Below are positions 1-7,509 of a stretch of DNA of 64,000 nt, piece after piece. Origin of the DNA: Thalassobius sp050633445. GTDB taxonomy: Bacteria > Pseudomonadota > Alphaproteobacteria > Rhodobacterales > Rhodobacteraceae. Made by a program: the position numbers and the translations under genes. The stretch lies in NCBI GenBank assembly GCA_050633445.1, contig JBOEGN010000008.1:18447-82446 (forward strand), written 5' to 3'. The notes under the pieces were generated by a model. The model did no database searches, had not been told where the DNA came from, and was given only the letters and a program-made list of their open reading frames with translations. Numbering within the stretch: the first letter of the stretch is position 1; each line of letters begins with the position of its first letter.

Positions 1-339
1 CTGGCGGCCTTGCCCAAGGGCCAGTACGAGGGCGCTGACAGCCTTGGTCTGGACTATTGGCAAGCACAGCGTCTGATCATCATGCCTCAGGCGTTGAAGA
101 TCTCGATTCCTGGCATCGTGTCCACCTTTATCGGGCTGTTCAAAGACACCACGCTGGTGTCGGTGATCGGCCTGCTGGACCCGCTGGGCCTGTCCAACGC
201 CATCCGCGCGGATGCCGCCTGGAACGGAGTCGTCTGGGAGCTTTACGGCTTTATCGCCCTGATGTTCTTTGTCTTCTGCTTCGGCATGTCCCGCTACTCC
301 ATGTATCTCGAGCGCAAGCTCAGAACTGACCATCATTAA
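1..339 (+). CDS. Amino-acid ABC transporter permease, C-terminal part
   Basis: Inner-membrane permease of a general L-amino-acid ABC importer of the BztC/AapM kind. The reading frame is open from base 1, so the start lies outside the window; 112 residues are visible. Two hydrophobic segments can be seen (about residues 36-60 and 78-98), and the stretch before them resembles the cytoplasmic EAA loop of HisM-type permeases that contacts the ATPase. The stop codon is followed after 12 bases by the ATPase gene, whose AAGGAG ribosome site overlaps this stop, so the two are co-transcribed. Family assignment is firm; the exact substrate is inferred from the partner ATPase. Confidence 0.88.
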   Translation: MAALPKGQYEGADSLGLDYWQAQRLIIMPQALKISIPGIVSTFIGLFKDTTLVSVIGLLDPLGLSNAIRADAAWNGVVWELYGFIALMFFVFCFGMSRYSMYLERKLRTDHH

Positions 340-351
340 GGAGATCACCAA

Positions 352-1143
352 ATGTCTGATCTTGCTATTGAACGTGATATCGACCGCTCCAAGATGCAGG
401 TCTCGGATGAGGTTGCTATCGAAATCACCAACATGAACAAGTGGTACGGCACCTTCCACGTGCTGCGCGACATCAACCTGACGGTAAACCGCGGCGAACG
501 TATCGTCATCGCGGGCCCGTCCGGGTCGGGTAAATCCACGCTGATCCGCTGCATTAACCGCCTAGAGGAACATCAGGCGGGCAGGATCGTCGTGGACGGA
601 ACCGAACTGACCTCGGACCTGAAAAACATCGACAAGATCCGGTCCGAGGTTGGAATGTGCTTCCAGCACTTCAACCTGTTCCCGCACCTGACCATTCTGG
701 AAAACTGCACGCTGGCCCCGATCTGGGTCCGTAAAACGCCCCGCAAAGAGGCGATCGACACCGCGATGCATTTCCTGGAAAAGGTAAAGATCCCCGATCA
801 GGCCAACAAATACCCCGGCCAACTGTCGGGCGGTCAGCAGCAACGTGTGGCCATCGCGCGTTCACTGTGCATGAAGCCGCGGATCATGCTGTTTGACGAA
901 CCCACCTCAGCGCTGGACCCTGAGATGATCAAAGAGGTGCTGGACACCATGATCGAACTGGCCGAAGAAGGCATGACCATGCTCTGCGTGACCCACGAAA
1001 TGGGCTTCGCCCGCCAAGTCGCCAACCGCGTGATCTTCATGGATCAGGGCCAGATCGTGGAACAAAACGAACCCGAAGAGTTCTTCAACAACCCGAAGTC
1101 GGAACGGACCAAACTGTTCCTATCACAGATTTTGGGCCACTAA
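352..1143 (+). CDS. Amino-acid ABC transporter ATP-binding protein (BztD/AapP type)
   Basis: Cytoplasmic ATPase that powers uptake of polar or general L-amino acids. The 263-residue protein has Walker A GPSGSGKST at 55-63, a Q-loop near 104, signature LSGGQQQR at 158-165, Walker B IMLFDE at 178-183 and the switch histidine near 215. The roughly 20-residue N-terminal extension before the usual start is common in BztD/AapP proteins. AAGGAG lies 6-8 bases before the ATG. It is the last gene of the transporter operon and a terminator follows. Choosing between AapP (general) and BztD (glutamate/glutamine/aspartate) is not possible here. Confidence 0.93.
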   Translation: MSDLAIERDIDRSKMQVSDEVAIEITNMNKWYGTFHVLRDINLTVNRGERIVIAGPSGSGKSTLIRCINRLEEHQAGRIVVDGTELTSDLKNIDKIRSEVGMCFQHFNLFPHLTILENCTLAPIWVRKTPRKEAIDTAMHFLEKVKIPDQANKYPGQLSGGQQQRVAIARSLCMKPRIMLFDEPTSALDPEMIKEVLDTMIELAEEGMTMLCVTHEMGFARQVANRVIFMDQGQIVEQNEPEEFFNNPKSERTKLFLSQILGH

Positions 1144-1160
1144 CTTCGGTAAACAAGAGC

Positions 1161-1196
1161 GGCGCGGCTCCCAAATGCGGTCCGCGCCCTTTCTTT
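1161..1196 (+). terminator. Rho-independent terminator of the amino-acid ABC operon
   Basis: GGCGCGG (1161-1167) pairs with CCGCGCC (1182-1188) across a 14-base loop, and the stem is followed by a T-rich tract. It begins 17 bases after the stop codon of the ATPase gene. Confidence 0.65.
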
Positions 1197-1223
1197 GCTC
1201 TTAAAATACTCAAAAATACTGAC

Positions 1224-1724
1224 CTATCCGCGCATAACTTCGCGCGGAATGGTAAACGTGACCTCGCTGCCCATTCCCCACTTCAGATCGCTCCAATGCG
1301 CAAGTTCAAACTCCACGATCAAAGTCGCACATGTCGGATAGTCGTAAAACCGAGGATGCGACGGCGCGGTTTGCACCAGCCGCTCGGCGAATTCGGCGAT
1401 GCCGGGATTGTGGCCAACCATCAGAATGCACGTGGCCTCACCGGCCTTTTTTAGAGCGCGCAACATGACCTCGGGGCCCGCATGATATAGGTCACGCTGG
1501 AACCGAACGTCTCCACCAAATCCCACAGCTTCAACCGTTTCCTGGGTCCGACGCGCGTCCGAGCTTAGCGTCATCATTGGCAACTCTTTGCGGTCGCGCA
1601 GCCATTCGCCCATTGCACGCGCCGATTTCCGACCGCGCCCATTCAGGGGCCGTGCATGATCTGCCTGCAAGGGATTGTCCCAGTCGGATTTCGCATGGCG
1701 CATCAGGATAAGGCGTAGGGTCAC
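1224..1724 (-). CDS. Histidine phosphatase family protein (SixA-like)
   Basis: Small cytoplasmic phosphatase of the histidine phosphatase superfamily, SixA subgroup, which removes phosphate from phosphohistidine or small phosphorylated substrates. RHAKSDW at 9-15 holds the catalytic Arg-His, RRTQET supplies a further phosphate-binding Arg, and GHNPG near 107-111 holds the second catalytic His. At 166 residues it has the usual SixA size. The start is a GTG overlapping the stop of the preceding Fe-S protein gene (GTGA), so translation is probably coupled. The physiological substrate is unknown. Confidence 0.85.
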   Translation of the reverse strand: MTLRLILMRHAKSDWDNPLQADHARPLNGRGRKSARAMGEWLRDRKELPMMTLSSDARRTQETVEAVGFGGDVRFQRDLYHAGPEVMLRALKKAGEATCILMVGHNPGIAEFAERLVQTAPSHPRFYDYPTCATLIVEFELAHWSDLKWGMGSEVTFTIPREVMRG

Positions 1725-2362
1725 AGAAAGGCCCTCATATGAAATGCTGATTGTTCACGCAGCCTGCCATAAGACCGGCTGATCGGGCAAGAACGTCGCG
1801 CGGCGCACCCGTTTTCCATGCAGTCCTGTCCAGCATCAGTGCGCAGATAGCTTTTGCAGGTTGGAACGTCATACCCCTGCGGCGTCAGCGCTCCTACCGG
1901 GCAGGCTGTCAGGCAGGGGGCGGCGCATTCGCCGCATGGGGCCTGTGCCGGGGCAGGGGGCAGTTCGACGCAATGCGCGAACGCCAACGCGCCCCGGTAG
2001 GAGGCAAACAACCCAGCATGCTCGTGCACCAATAACTGGATCGGAGAGGCCCAGGCACGCCCGCTGTCTTGCGCCCATCGGATGAACGGATGCCACGGTG
2101 GGCCACCAAAGGGGAACAAGGCACGGGCGTCAAGTTCAGTCGCCAGGTCGCCAATCACGCGGGATGACCAGCGGTCCATCGGGTCGGGTTGGCCATCACG
2201 ATATTCCGGGCTTTGGCAGAAGGCTGGCCAGAAATCGGGTTCGTTCGGGCCCAGCAGGATCAGGGTTTTAACACCGGCCAGATCATCGGGATACAGGCCG
2301 CCCCTGATACACAAATGCCGCCCAAGGGCGGCATTCTGGATTACGTCATAGGGCGTGCTCAT
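1721..2362 (-). CDS. Cysteine-rich 4Fe-4S ferredoxin-like protein
   Basis: A 213-residue protein whose C-terminal third carries a cysteine-rich block: CGECAAPCLTACP near 142-154, then further cysteines at about 169, 181, 186 and 192. This spacing suits one or two [4Fe-4S] clusters and resembles the ferredoxin half of epoxyqueuosine reductase-like proteins. The N-terminal part has no motif I recognise. It overlaps both neighbours by four bases (argB upstream, SixA-like gene downstream), forming one translationally coupled minus-strand unit. Redox function is inferred from the cysteines; the reaction is unknown. Confidence 0.7.
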   Translation of the reverse strand: MSTPYDVIQNAALGRHLCIRGGLYPDDLAGVKTLILLGPNEPDFWPAFCQSPEYRDGQPDPMDRWSSRVIGDLATELDARALFPFGGPPWHPFIRWAQDSGRAWASPIQLLVHEHAGLFASYRGALAFAHCVELPPAPAQAPCGECAAPCLTACPVGALTPQGYDVPTCKSYLRTDAGQDCMENGCAARRSCPISRSYGRLREQSAFHMRAFL

Positions 2363-3261
2363 TCGTCCCCGATAGCCGGTTTGACGCGTGGTTTTGTCGA
2401 CCGGATGATCGAGCCCGCGCCGTGCTCGGTAAACAGCTCCAGCAGGGTCGCGTTGGGCATCCGGCCGTCCAGGATCACCACGGCCCGCACGCCGCGATCC
2501 AGCGCGTCCAGCGCAGTTTCGGTCTTGGGGATCATACCGCCTGCGATGGTGCCTTCCTCGATCATCTCGCGCACCTGTTCGGGGCTGATTTGGGTGATGA
2601 CCTCGCCATTTGCCCCCTTTACGCCGGCCACGTCAGTCAGCAGCAACAGCCGGTCGGCCTGCAATGCGCCAGCAATCGCGCCCGCCGCTGTATCGCCGTT
2701 GACGTTGAAGGTTTCGTTGTCGTTCACGCCCGTGCCGATAGGAGCGATCACGGGGATGATGCCCGCGTCACACAGGTCGCGGATCACCTGAACCTTCATT
2801 TGCACGGGGCGGCCGACAAAGCCCAGCTCGGGGTCATCAGGGGTGCAGACCATCAGGTCGTCATCCTTGCCCGAGATGCCAACGGCCCGGCCGCCTTCGT
2901 CGTTGATCGCTTGCACGATCCGCTTGTTCACAAGGCCCGAAAGCACCATTTCGACCACCTCGACGGTGGCTTTGTCGGTGACGCGCTTGCCACGGACCCA
3001 GTCGCTTTGGATGCCCAAGCGTTTCAGCATGTCGTTGATCATCGGGCCACCGCCATGCACGATCACGGGGTTCACACCGACCTGGCGCATCAGCACCATG
3101 TCACGGGCGAACTCGGCCATGGCGTCATCGTCACCCATGGCGTTGCCGCCGAACTTGACGACAACCTGCGCGCCGGTAAAGCGTTGGAGATAGGGCAGAG
3201 CCTCGGAAAGGGTGCGGGCGGTGGCGATCCAATCGCGGTTCATGTTCTGCTTCTTCATCAT
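2359..3261 (-). CDS. argB: Acetylglutamate kinase
   Basis: Phosphorylates N-acetyl-L-glutamate with ATP, the second step of arginine biosynthesis, in the cytoplasm. The 300-residue protein has the amino-acid-kinase fold signatures: VKFGGNAM near 35-42 (phosphate-binding Lys and Gly), VHGGGPMI near 68-75 (substrate loop), and NVNGDTAAGAIAGAL around 186 with the catalytic aspartate region. The gene opens with two consecutive ATGs, and a later ATG before the conserved region is also possible. It is the first gene of a coupled three-gene unit with the Fe-S protein and the SixA-like phosphatase, and lies divergent to the SDR gene at 3372. Confidence 0.96.
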   Translation of the reverse strand: MMKKQNMNRDWIATARTLSEALPYLQRFTGAQVVVKFGGNAMGDDDAMAEFARDMVLMRQVGVNPVIVHGGGPMINDMLKRLGIQSDWVRGKRVTDKATVEVVEMVLSGLVNKRIVQAINDEGGRAVGISGKDDDLMVCTPDDPELGFVGRPVQMKVQVIRDLCDAGIIPVIAPIGTGVNDNETFNVNGDTAAGAIAGALQADRLLLLTDVAGVKGANGEVITQISPEQVREMIEEGTIAGGMIPKTETALDALDRGVRAVVILDGRMPNATLLELFTEHGAGSIIRSTKPRVKPAIGDE

Positions 3262-3371
3262 CTGCGTCCCGAAATCCGTGCTGTGTTACAGGGTTCGCGT
3301 GCGGGTGCCAAGTGCTACGTTGAACTTGCCAGCCATGGTGCTAGGGTCAAGGCAAATCAGACAGAGGTGGA

Positions 3372-4109
3372 ATGATGGCTGAGCGTAAGAAAACGCTGCT
3401 GCTGACCGGGGCTAGCCGGGGAATTGGCCATGCAACGGTGCGGCGGTTCAATCGGGCTGGATGGCGTGTGATTACCTGTTCACGGGCGCCGTTCCCGCAG
3501 GAATGTCCCTGGGGCGGAGGCGAGGAAAACCACGTGCAGATCGACCTGGCCGACCCCACGGATACGATCAACAAGGTCGAAGAAATTCGCGACCGGCTGG
3601 ATGGCCGACTGGATGCGCTGGTGAACAATGCGGGCATCTCGCCGAAGGGACCGGAGGGGGAGCGGTTGAACACAATCGACACGGACCTGATGACCTGGGG
3701 GCACGTGTTCCATGTGAACTTCTTTGCGTCGGTCGTGCTGGCGCGGGGGCTGCGCGAGGAACTGGCCGCGGCAAAAGGAGCGGTGGTTAACGTGACCTCG
3801 ATCGCGGGGTATCGGGTGCATCCGTTTGCCGGGGCGGCCTATGCCACGTCCAAGGCGGCGCTGAAGGCGCTGACACGGGAAATGGCGCATGATTTCGGGC
3901 CGATGGGCGTGCGGGTAAATGCCATTGCTCCGGGCGAGATCGAAACAGCAATCCTGTCACCGGGCACGGACAAGTTGGTCGAGGAAATACCGCTGCGCCG
4001 ATTGGGTCAGACCGAAGAAGTAGCCGACACGATCTATTTCCTGTGCAACGACGCGTCCTCGTATATTTCGGGGACGGAAATCGAAGTGAATGGCGGGCAG
4101 CACGTCTGA
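3372..4109 (+). CDS. SDR family NAD(P)-dependent oxidoreductase
   Basis: Classical short-chain dehydrogenase of 245 residues: cofactor motif TGASRGIG at 12-19, NNAG at 85-88, active-site Ser143, Tyr157 and Lys161, and the usual C-terminal end in NGGQHV. It is a cytoplasmic alcohol/ketone oxidoreductase of unknown substrate. Two ATGs lie in tandem after AGAGGTGGA; the second (3375) has the better spacing. It is the only plus-strand gene between argB and engB in an otherwise minus-strand block, so it has its own promoter in the short gap shared with argB. Confidence 0.88.
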   Translation: MMAERKKTLLLTGASRGIGHATVRRFNRAGWRVITCSRAPFPQECPWGGGEENHVQIDLADPTDTINKVEEIRDRLDGRLDALVNNAGISPKGPEGERLNTIDTDLMTWGHVFHVNFFASVVLARGLREELAAAKGAVVNVTSIAGYRVHPFAGAAYATSKAALKALTREMAHDFGPMGVRVNAIAPGEIETAILSPGTDKLVEEIPLRRLGQTEEVADTIYFLCNDASSYISGTEIEVNGGQHV

Positions 4110-4167
4110 TCCGCGTGATCCAACGGGCACGCCTGCGGCGTGGCACGTTGCTTGACCCCCACCCTGA

Positions 4168-4187
4168 CCCTCCCCTTTTGGGGAGGG
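4168..4187. repeat. Perfect 8-bp hairpin with TTTT loop between convergent genes
   Basis: CCCTCCCC (4168-4175), TTTT loop, GGGGAGGG (4180-4187). It sits between the convergent ends of the SDR gene and engB. There is no T-tract, so it may be a dispersed intergenic hairpin or an RNA-stabilising/termination element rather than a classic terminator. Confidence 0.55.
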
Positions 4188-4209
4188 AAGAGTGCCTTGG
4201 TCGACCCTG

Positions 4210-4860
4210 TCAGATCAGCGTTGCAATGATGGCGCGGAGGGTGGCGATGCCGTCGCCCTTTTCCGATGAGGTCAGGATCAATTCGGGAAAGGCGGCGGGG
4301 TGTTTCGACAGTTTTTCGCGGACCTGTTTCAGGACGCGTTCGCGGTCGTTAAGTTTGACTTTGTCGGTTTTGGTTAGCACGCATTGGAAGGTCACGGCCG
4401 AGCTGTCGAGCAAGGACATGATTTCTTCGTCGACGGCTTTTACGCCGTGGCGCGCGTCGATCAGGACAAATGCGCGGCGCAGGTTTTGGCGGCCTGAGAG
4501 GTATTGTTTCAGCAGGCGCTGCCATTTTTCGACAACGGCCAAGGGCGCGTTGGCGAAGCCATAGCCAGGCAGGTCGACAAGGTAGTGGTCTTCGCCTGCG
4601 GTGAAGAAGTTGATCTCTTGCGTGCGGCCGGGTGTGTTGGAGGCGCGGGCCAGGCCCTTGCGTCCTGTCAAGGCGTTGATCAGGCTCGATTTACCGACGT
4701 TCGAGCGGCCAGCGAAGCAGACCTCCAATCTGTCGGCGGGGGGCAGACCGCTCATGGCGACCACGCCTTTGACGAACTCGGTTTCGCCTGCAAACAGCAA
4801 GCGGCCTTTTTCGCGGGTGATGTCGTCGGGCTCGTCTGCCTGAGGGAAGGGAAGTTGCAT
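4210..4860 (-). CDS. engB: Ribosome biogenesis GTP-binding protein EngB (YihA/YsxC)
   Basis: Essential cytoplasmic GTPase acting in late assembly of the 50S ribosomal subunit. The 216-residue protein has G1 GRSNVGKSS at 51-59, the switch I threonine in TPGRTQ near 76-81, G3 DLPGYG at 96-101 and G4 TKTD near 162-165. Length and spacing match EngB. Its start overlaps the MOSC gene stop by one base, which places it at the end of the yidC-MOSC-engB unit. Confidence 0.96.
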   Translation of the reverse strand: MQLPFPQADEPDDITREKGRLLFAGETEFVKGVVAMSGLPPADRLEVCFAGRSNVGKSSLINALTGRKGLARASNTPGRTQEINFFTAGEDHYLVDLPGYGFANAPLAVVEKWQRLLKQYLSGRQNLRRAFVLIDARHGVKAVDEEIMSLLDSSAVTFQCVLTKTDKVKLNDRERVLKQVREKLSKHPAAFPELILTSSEKGDGIATLRAIIATLI

Positions 4861-5609
4861 CAGAGAACCTCGATGTCGTCGTTGATGGCGATGGGGCCGG
4901 ATTTGGTGACCAGAGCGTAGACGCCGAAATCTCGATGGTCATACGCTTGTTCGAGCGTCCTCAAAGTGTCGGTGTCTGATTGGCCGGTCTTGGGGTTCAC
5001 CGTGGTGGCCAGGCAACGGGTGATCCGCTCGATAATCCGCAGTTCGGCACCGCCGATGCGGAGCGTTTTGCCGATCAGGTCGAATTCGTGGAATGGGGGC
5101 CAATGGTCGGCCCACAGGTTGCCTCGGAAACGGTGGATCGAAAGGTCGCGACCAGCACGGTGCCCAAGGGCGCGAAGCGAGCTGAGGCTGAGCAGCGACA
5201 GGTATGGATCTGGCATATCACCAAAAGGTTGGTCCGGCAGATGCACCACGTTGGCAGGGGCAGGGCGGGTGTCAGGCCACAGCGGGCGCACCCAGTCCAG
5301 CAGTTGATCGGCCTGAGCAATTGGATCGACCGAGAGTGGACGCGCCTTTGGATGGCTGAGCGTAACTGTGCCCGAAGCCTCATCTGTTTGGGCTTGCACG
5401 GCCATCAGCTGATGGCCCGCAACCCCACGGACGAAATTACGCTTTGAGGCCCATTCTGTCGGCGCGGCGCCAAAACTGGCCACCTCGTGCGCAATTGCCC
5501 AATGTCGATCAAAGGGAAGAGCGCGCCCCTGTGTCAGGGACGCGCTTTCAATCTCCTCGTACCCGACCGATTTGATCGGGTGCCGGACGATATGAGCAAG
5601 ACGGCTCAT
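4860..5609 (-). CDS. MOSC domain-containing protein
   Basis: A 249-residue protein with the YcbX-like arrangement: an N-terminal beta-barrel segment (GRALPFDRHWAI near 29-40), then a MOSC domain with conserved blocks NLWADHW near 166 and the cysteine in RCLATTVNP near 197-205. The latter cysteine is the usual candidate for sulfur or molybdenum-cofactor binding. MOSC proteins mobilise sulfur for metal-sulfur cofactors or act as N-hydroxylated-base reductase subunits; which applies is unclear. It overlaps yidC by four bases (ATGA) and engB by one base, so all three are translationally coupled. Confidence 0.85.
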   Translation of the reverse strand: MSRLAHIVRHPIKSVGYEEIESASLTQGRALPFDRHWAIAHEVASFGAAPTEWASKRNFVRGVAGHQLMAVQAQTDEASGTVTLSHPKARPLSVDPIAQADQLLDWVRPLWPDTRPAPANVVHLPDQPFGDMPDPYLSLLSLSSLRALGHRAGRDLSIHRFRGNLWADHWPPFHEFDLIGKTLRIGGAELRIIERITRCLATTVNPKTGQSDTDTLRTLEQAYDHRDFGVYALVTKSGPIAINDDIEVL

Positions 5610-7402
5610 TTCTTCCGGCTAAAGCTGTTCCTGATATTGCCAAACACATCGGGTTTGTACCCGTGGCTGCGCATAATCAGATACTGCTGCGTAAAGGTGA
5701 TGGTGTTGTTGGTGATCCAGTACAGAACCAGACCGCTGGCAAAGCTGCCCAGCATGAACATGAACACCCAAGGCATCCAGGCAAAGATCATCGCCTGGGT
5801 CGCGTCAGTGGGCGCCGGGTTCAGTTTCTGTTGCAGCCACATCGAGATGCCCAGAAGGATCGGCAGAATGCCCAGGCTGACGATGGCAAAGATGCTGTCG
5901 GGCGACGGGGTCGCATAGGGCAGCAGGCCGAACAGGTTCAGGATCGAGCTGGGATCAGGCGCGCTCAGGTCGGTGATCCAGCCCAACCAGGGGGCGTGGC
6001 GCAGTTCCAGCGTGACGAAGATCACTTTGTACAAGGAGAAGAAAATCGGGATCTGGATCAGGATCGGCAGGCAGCCCGAGGCAGGGTTAACCTTTTCCTT
6101 TTTGTACAGCTCCATCATGGCTTGCTGTACTTTGGATTTATCGTCGCCTGCGGCTTTCTTCAGCTCTTCCATCTTGGGCTGAAGCTCTTTCATCTTGGCC
6201 ATCGACGCATAGGATTTATACGCCAGTGGGAAGACAATGGCCTTGATCACGATGGTCAGTGCGATGATCGACCAACCCATGTTGCCGATCAGGCCGTTCA
6301 GGAAATGCAGCGCCTGAAAGATCGGTTTGGTCAGGAAGAAGAACCACCCCCAGTCGATCGAATCGACGAAACTGGTGACACCGGTCTTCTCGTAGTTGTT
6401 GATCGCTTCCCATTCTTTTGCGCCAGAAAACAGCTGCGTATCCGTGCTAACCGTCTGGCCGGGGGCCACGGTTTGCGTCGGCTGAACGGCTTCGGCCTGG
6501 AAAATGTTGCGGGCCTCATCATACTTGATCACCGACTTGAAGGCGGTGCCTGCATGGGGGATCAGGGTCGACATCCAGTAATGGTCGGTAAAGCCGATCC
6601 AGCCGCTTTCGGTGACTTGGGTCACTTCGGCACGGGTGCCTTCGCGAGCGTTGAAGTCCAGATCTTCCAGATTGCCATACGAGGTCTCGGTCAGCTCGCC
6701 ATCGGCCATGCCAACGGTGCCCTCGTGCAGGATGAAGAAGTTCTTGGCGTTCGCGGGTTCGCCATGACGGGCCAGAATACCGTAAGGCGCCAGGGAAACG
6801 GACGTCGCGCCAGTGTTGGTAATTGCTTGGTTGACGCTAAACATATAGTCAGGGTCAACGCTGATGGTACGACGGAATGTCTGGCCGACACCGTTGTCCC
6901 AGACCAGAGTGATGGGGCTGTCAGGGGTCAGGATCTGGCCGCTTTCGACGGACCACAGTGTATTGGGGCCAGGAACAGCCTCGGGCGAGAGACCAGCGCC
7001 GGCGGCCCAGCCGAACAGCGCATAGTAGGCGTTCTCGCTGCCCACCGGGGACAGGACCGTCACATTGGCCGAGCCAGGCTCGTTTTCTTCACGATAGTCC
7101 TTCAGCGCCAGTTGGTCGATGCGGCCACCCAGCAACGAGATTGCACCTTCAAGGCGCGGGGTCTCGATGGTCAGGCGCGGGGCGTCGCTTGCTGCGGCCT
7201 CGACGGTGCCCTGAGCAGGGGCCGCTGGTGTCGCGGCCGGTGTGGCAGGGGCCGCGGGCGTGGTGACACTATCCGTCGCTACGATCGGAGCGTTGGGATC
7301 GACCGCCTCGGGTTCGGGGGGCGGGAAAAGGATGAACCATACAAGGATGACAACAAAGCTGAGCGCCGTCGCCAGGATGAGGTTCTTGTTCTGAGAGTCC
7401 AT
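5606..7402 (-). CDS. yidC: Membrane protein insertase YidC
   Basis: Inner-membrane insertase that folds and inserts proteins alone or with SecYEG. The 598-residue protein has the Gram-negative plan: an N-terminal transmembrane helix (about 8-26), a Pro/Ala-rich linker, a large periplasmic beta-domain (about 70-330), and the conserved Oxa1/YidC core with five helices from about 345 to the end, including the positively charged cytoplasmic hairpin with KMKELQPKMEELKKAAGDD. It starts 107 bases after the EAL gene stop, and its stop overlaps the MOSC gene start. Linkage to rnpA/rpmH is the standard bacterial arrangement. Confidence 0.97.
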   Translation of the reverse strand: MDSQNKNLILATALSFVVILVWFILFPPPEPEAVDPNAPIVATDSVTTPAAPATPAATPAAPAQGTVEAAASDAPRLTIETPRLEGAISLLGGRIDQLALKDYREENEPGSANVTVLSPVGSENAYYALFGWAAGAGLSPEAVPGPNTLWSVESGQILTPDSPITLVWDNGVGQTFRRTISVDPDYMFSVNQAITNTGATSVSLAPYGILARHGEPANAKNFFILHEGTVGMADGELTETSYGNLEDLDFNAREGTRAEVTQVTESGWIGFTDHYWMSTLIPHAGTAFKSVIKYDEARNIFQAEAVQPTQTVAPGQTVSTDTQLFSGAKEWEAINNYEKTGVTSFVDSIDWGWFFFLTKPIFQALHFLNGLIGNMGWSIIALTIVIKAIVFPLAYKSYASMAKMKELQPKMEELKKAAGDDKSKVQQAMMELYKKEKVNPASGCLPILIQIPIFFSLYKVIFVTLELRHAPWLGWITDLSAPDPSSILNLFGLLPYATPSPDSIFAIVSLGILPILLGISMWLQQKLNPAPTDATQAMIFAWMPWVFMFMLGSFASGLVLYWITNNTITFTQQYLIMRSHGYKPDVFGNIRNSFSRKK

Positions 7403-7509
7403 CTGATCAAAGCCTGTCGTTTTGAAGTTCAGGCTGGTTCAACAGAGTGCGGCCCCAAAGGTCAAGCAGTTTCACCCGAAAACATTGGGGTCTGCGGCTA
7501 TTCGCGGGG

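Noticed and set aside
2422..3375. A 317-residue plus-strand frame opposite argB
   Set aside because: His-rich antisense shadow of argB.
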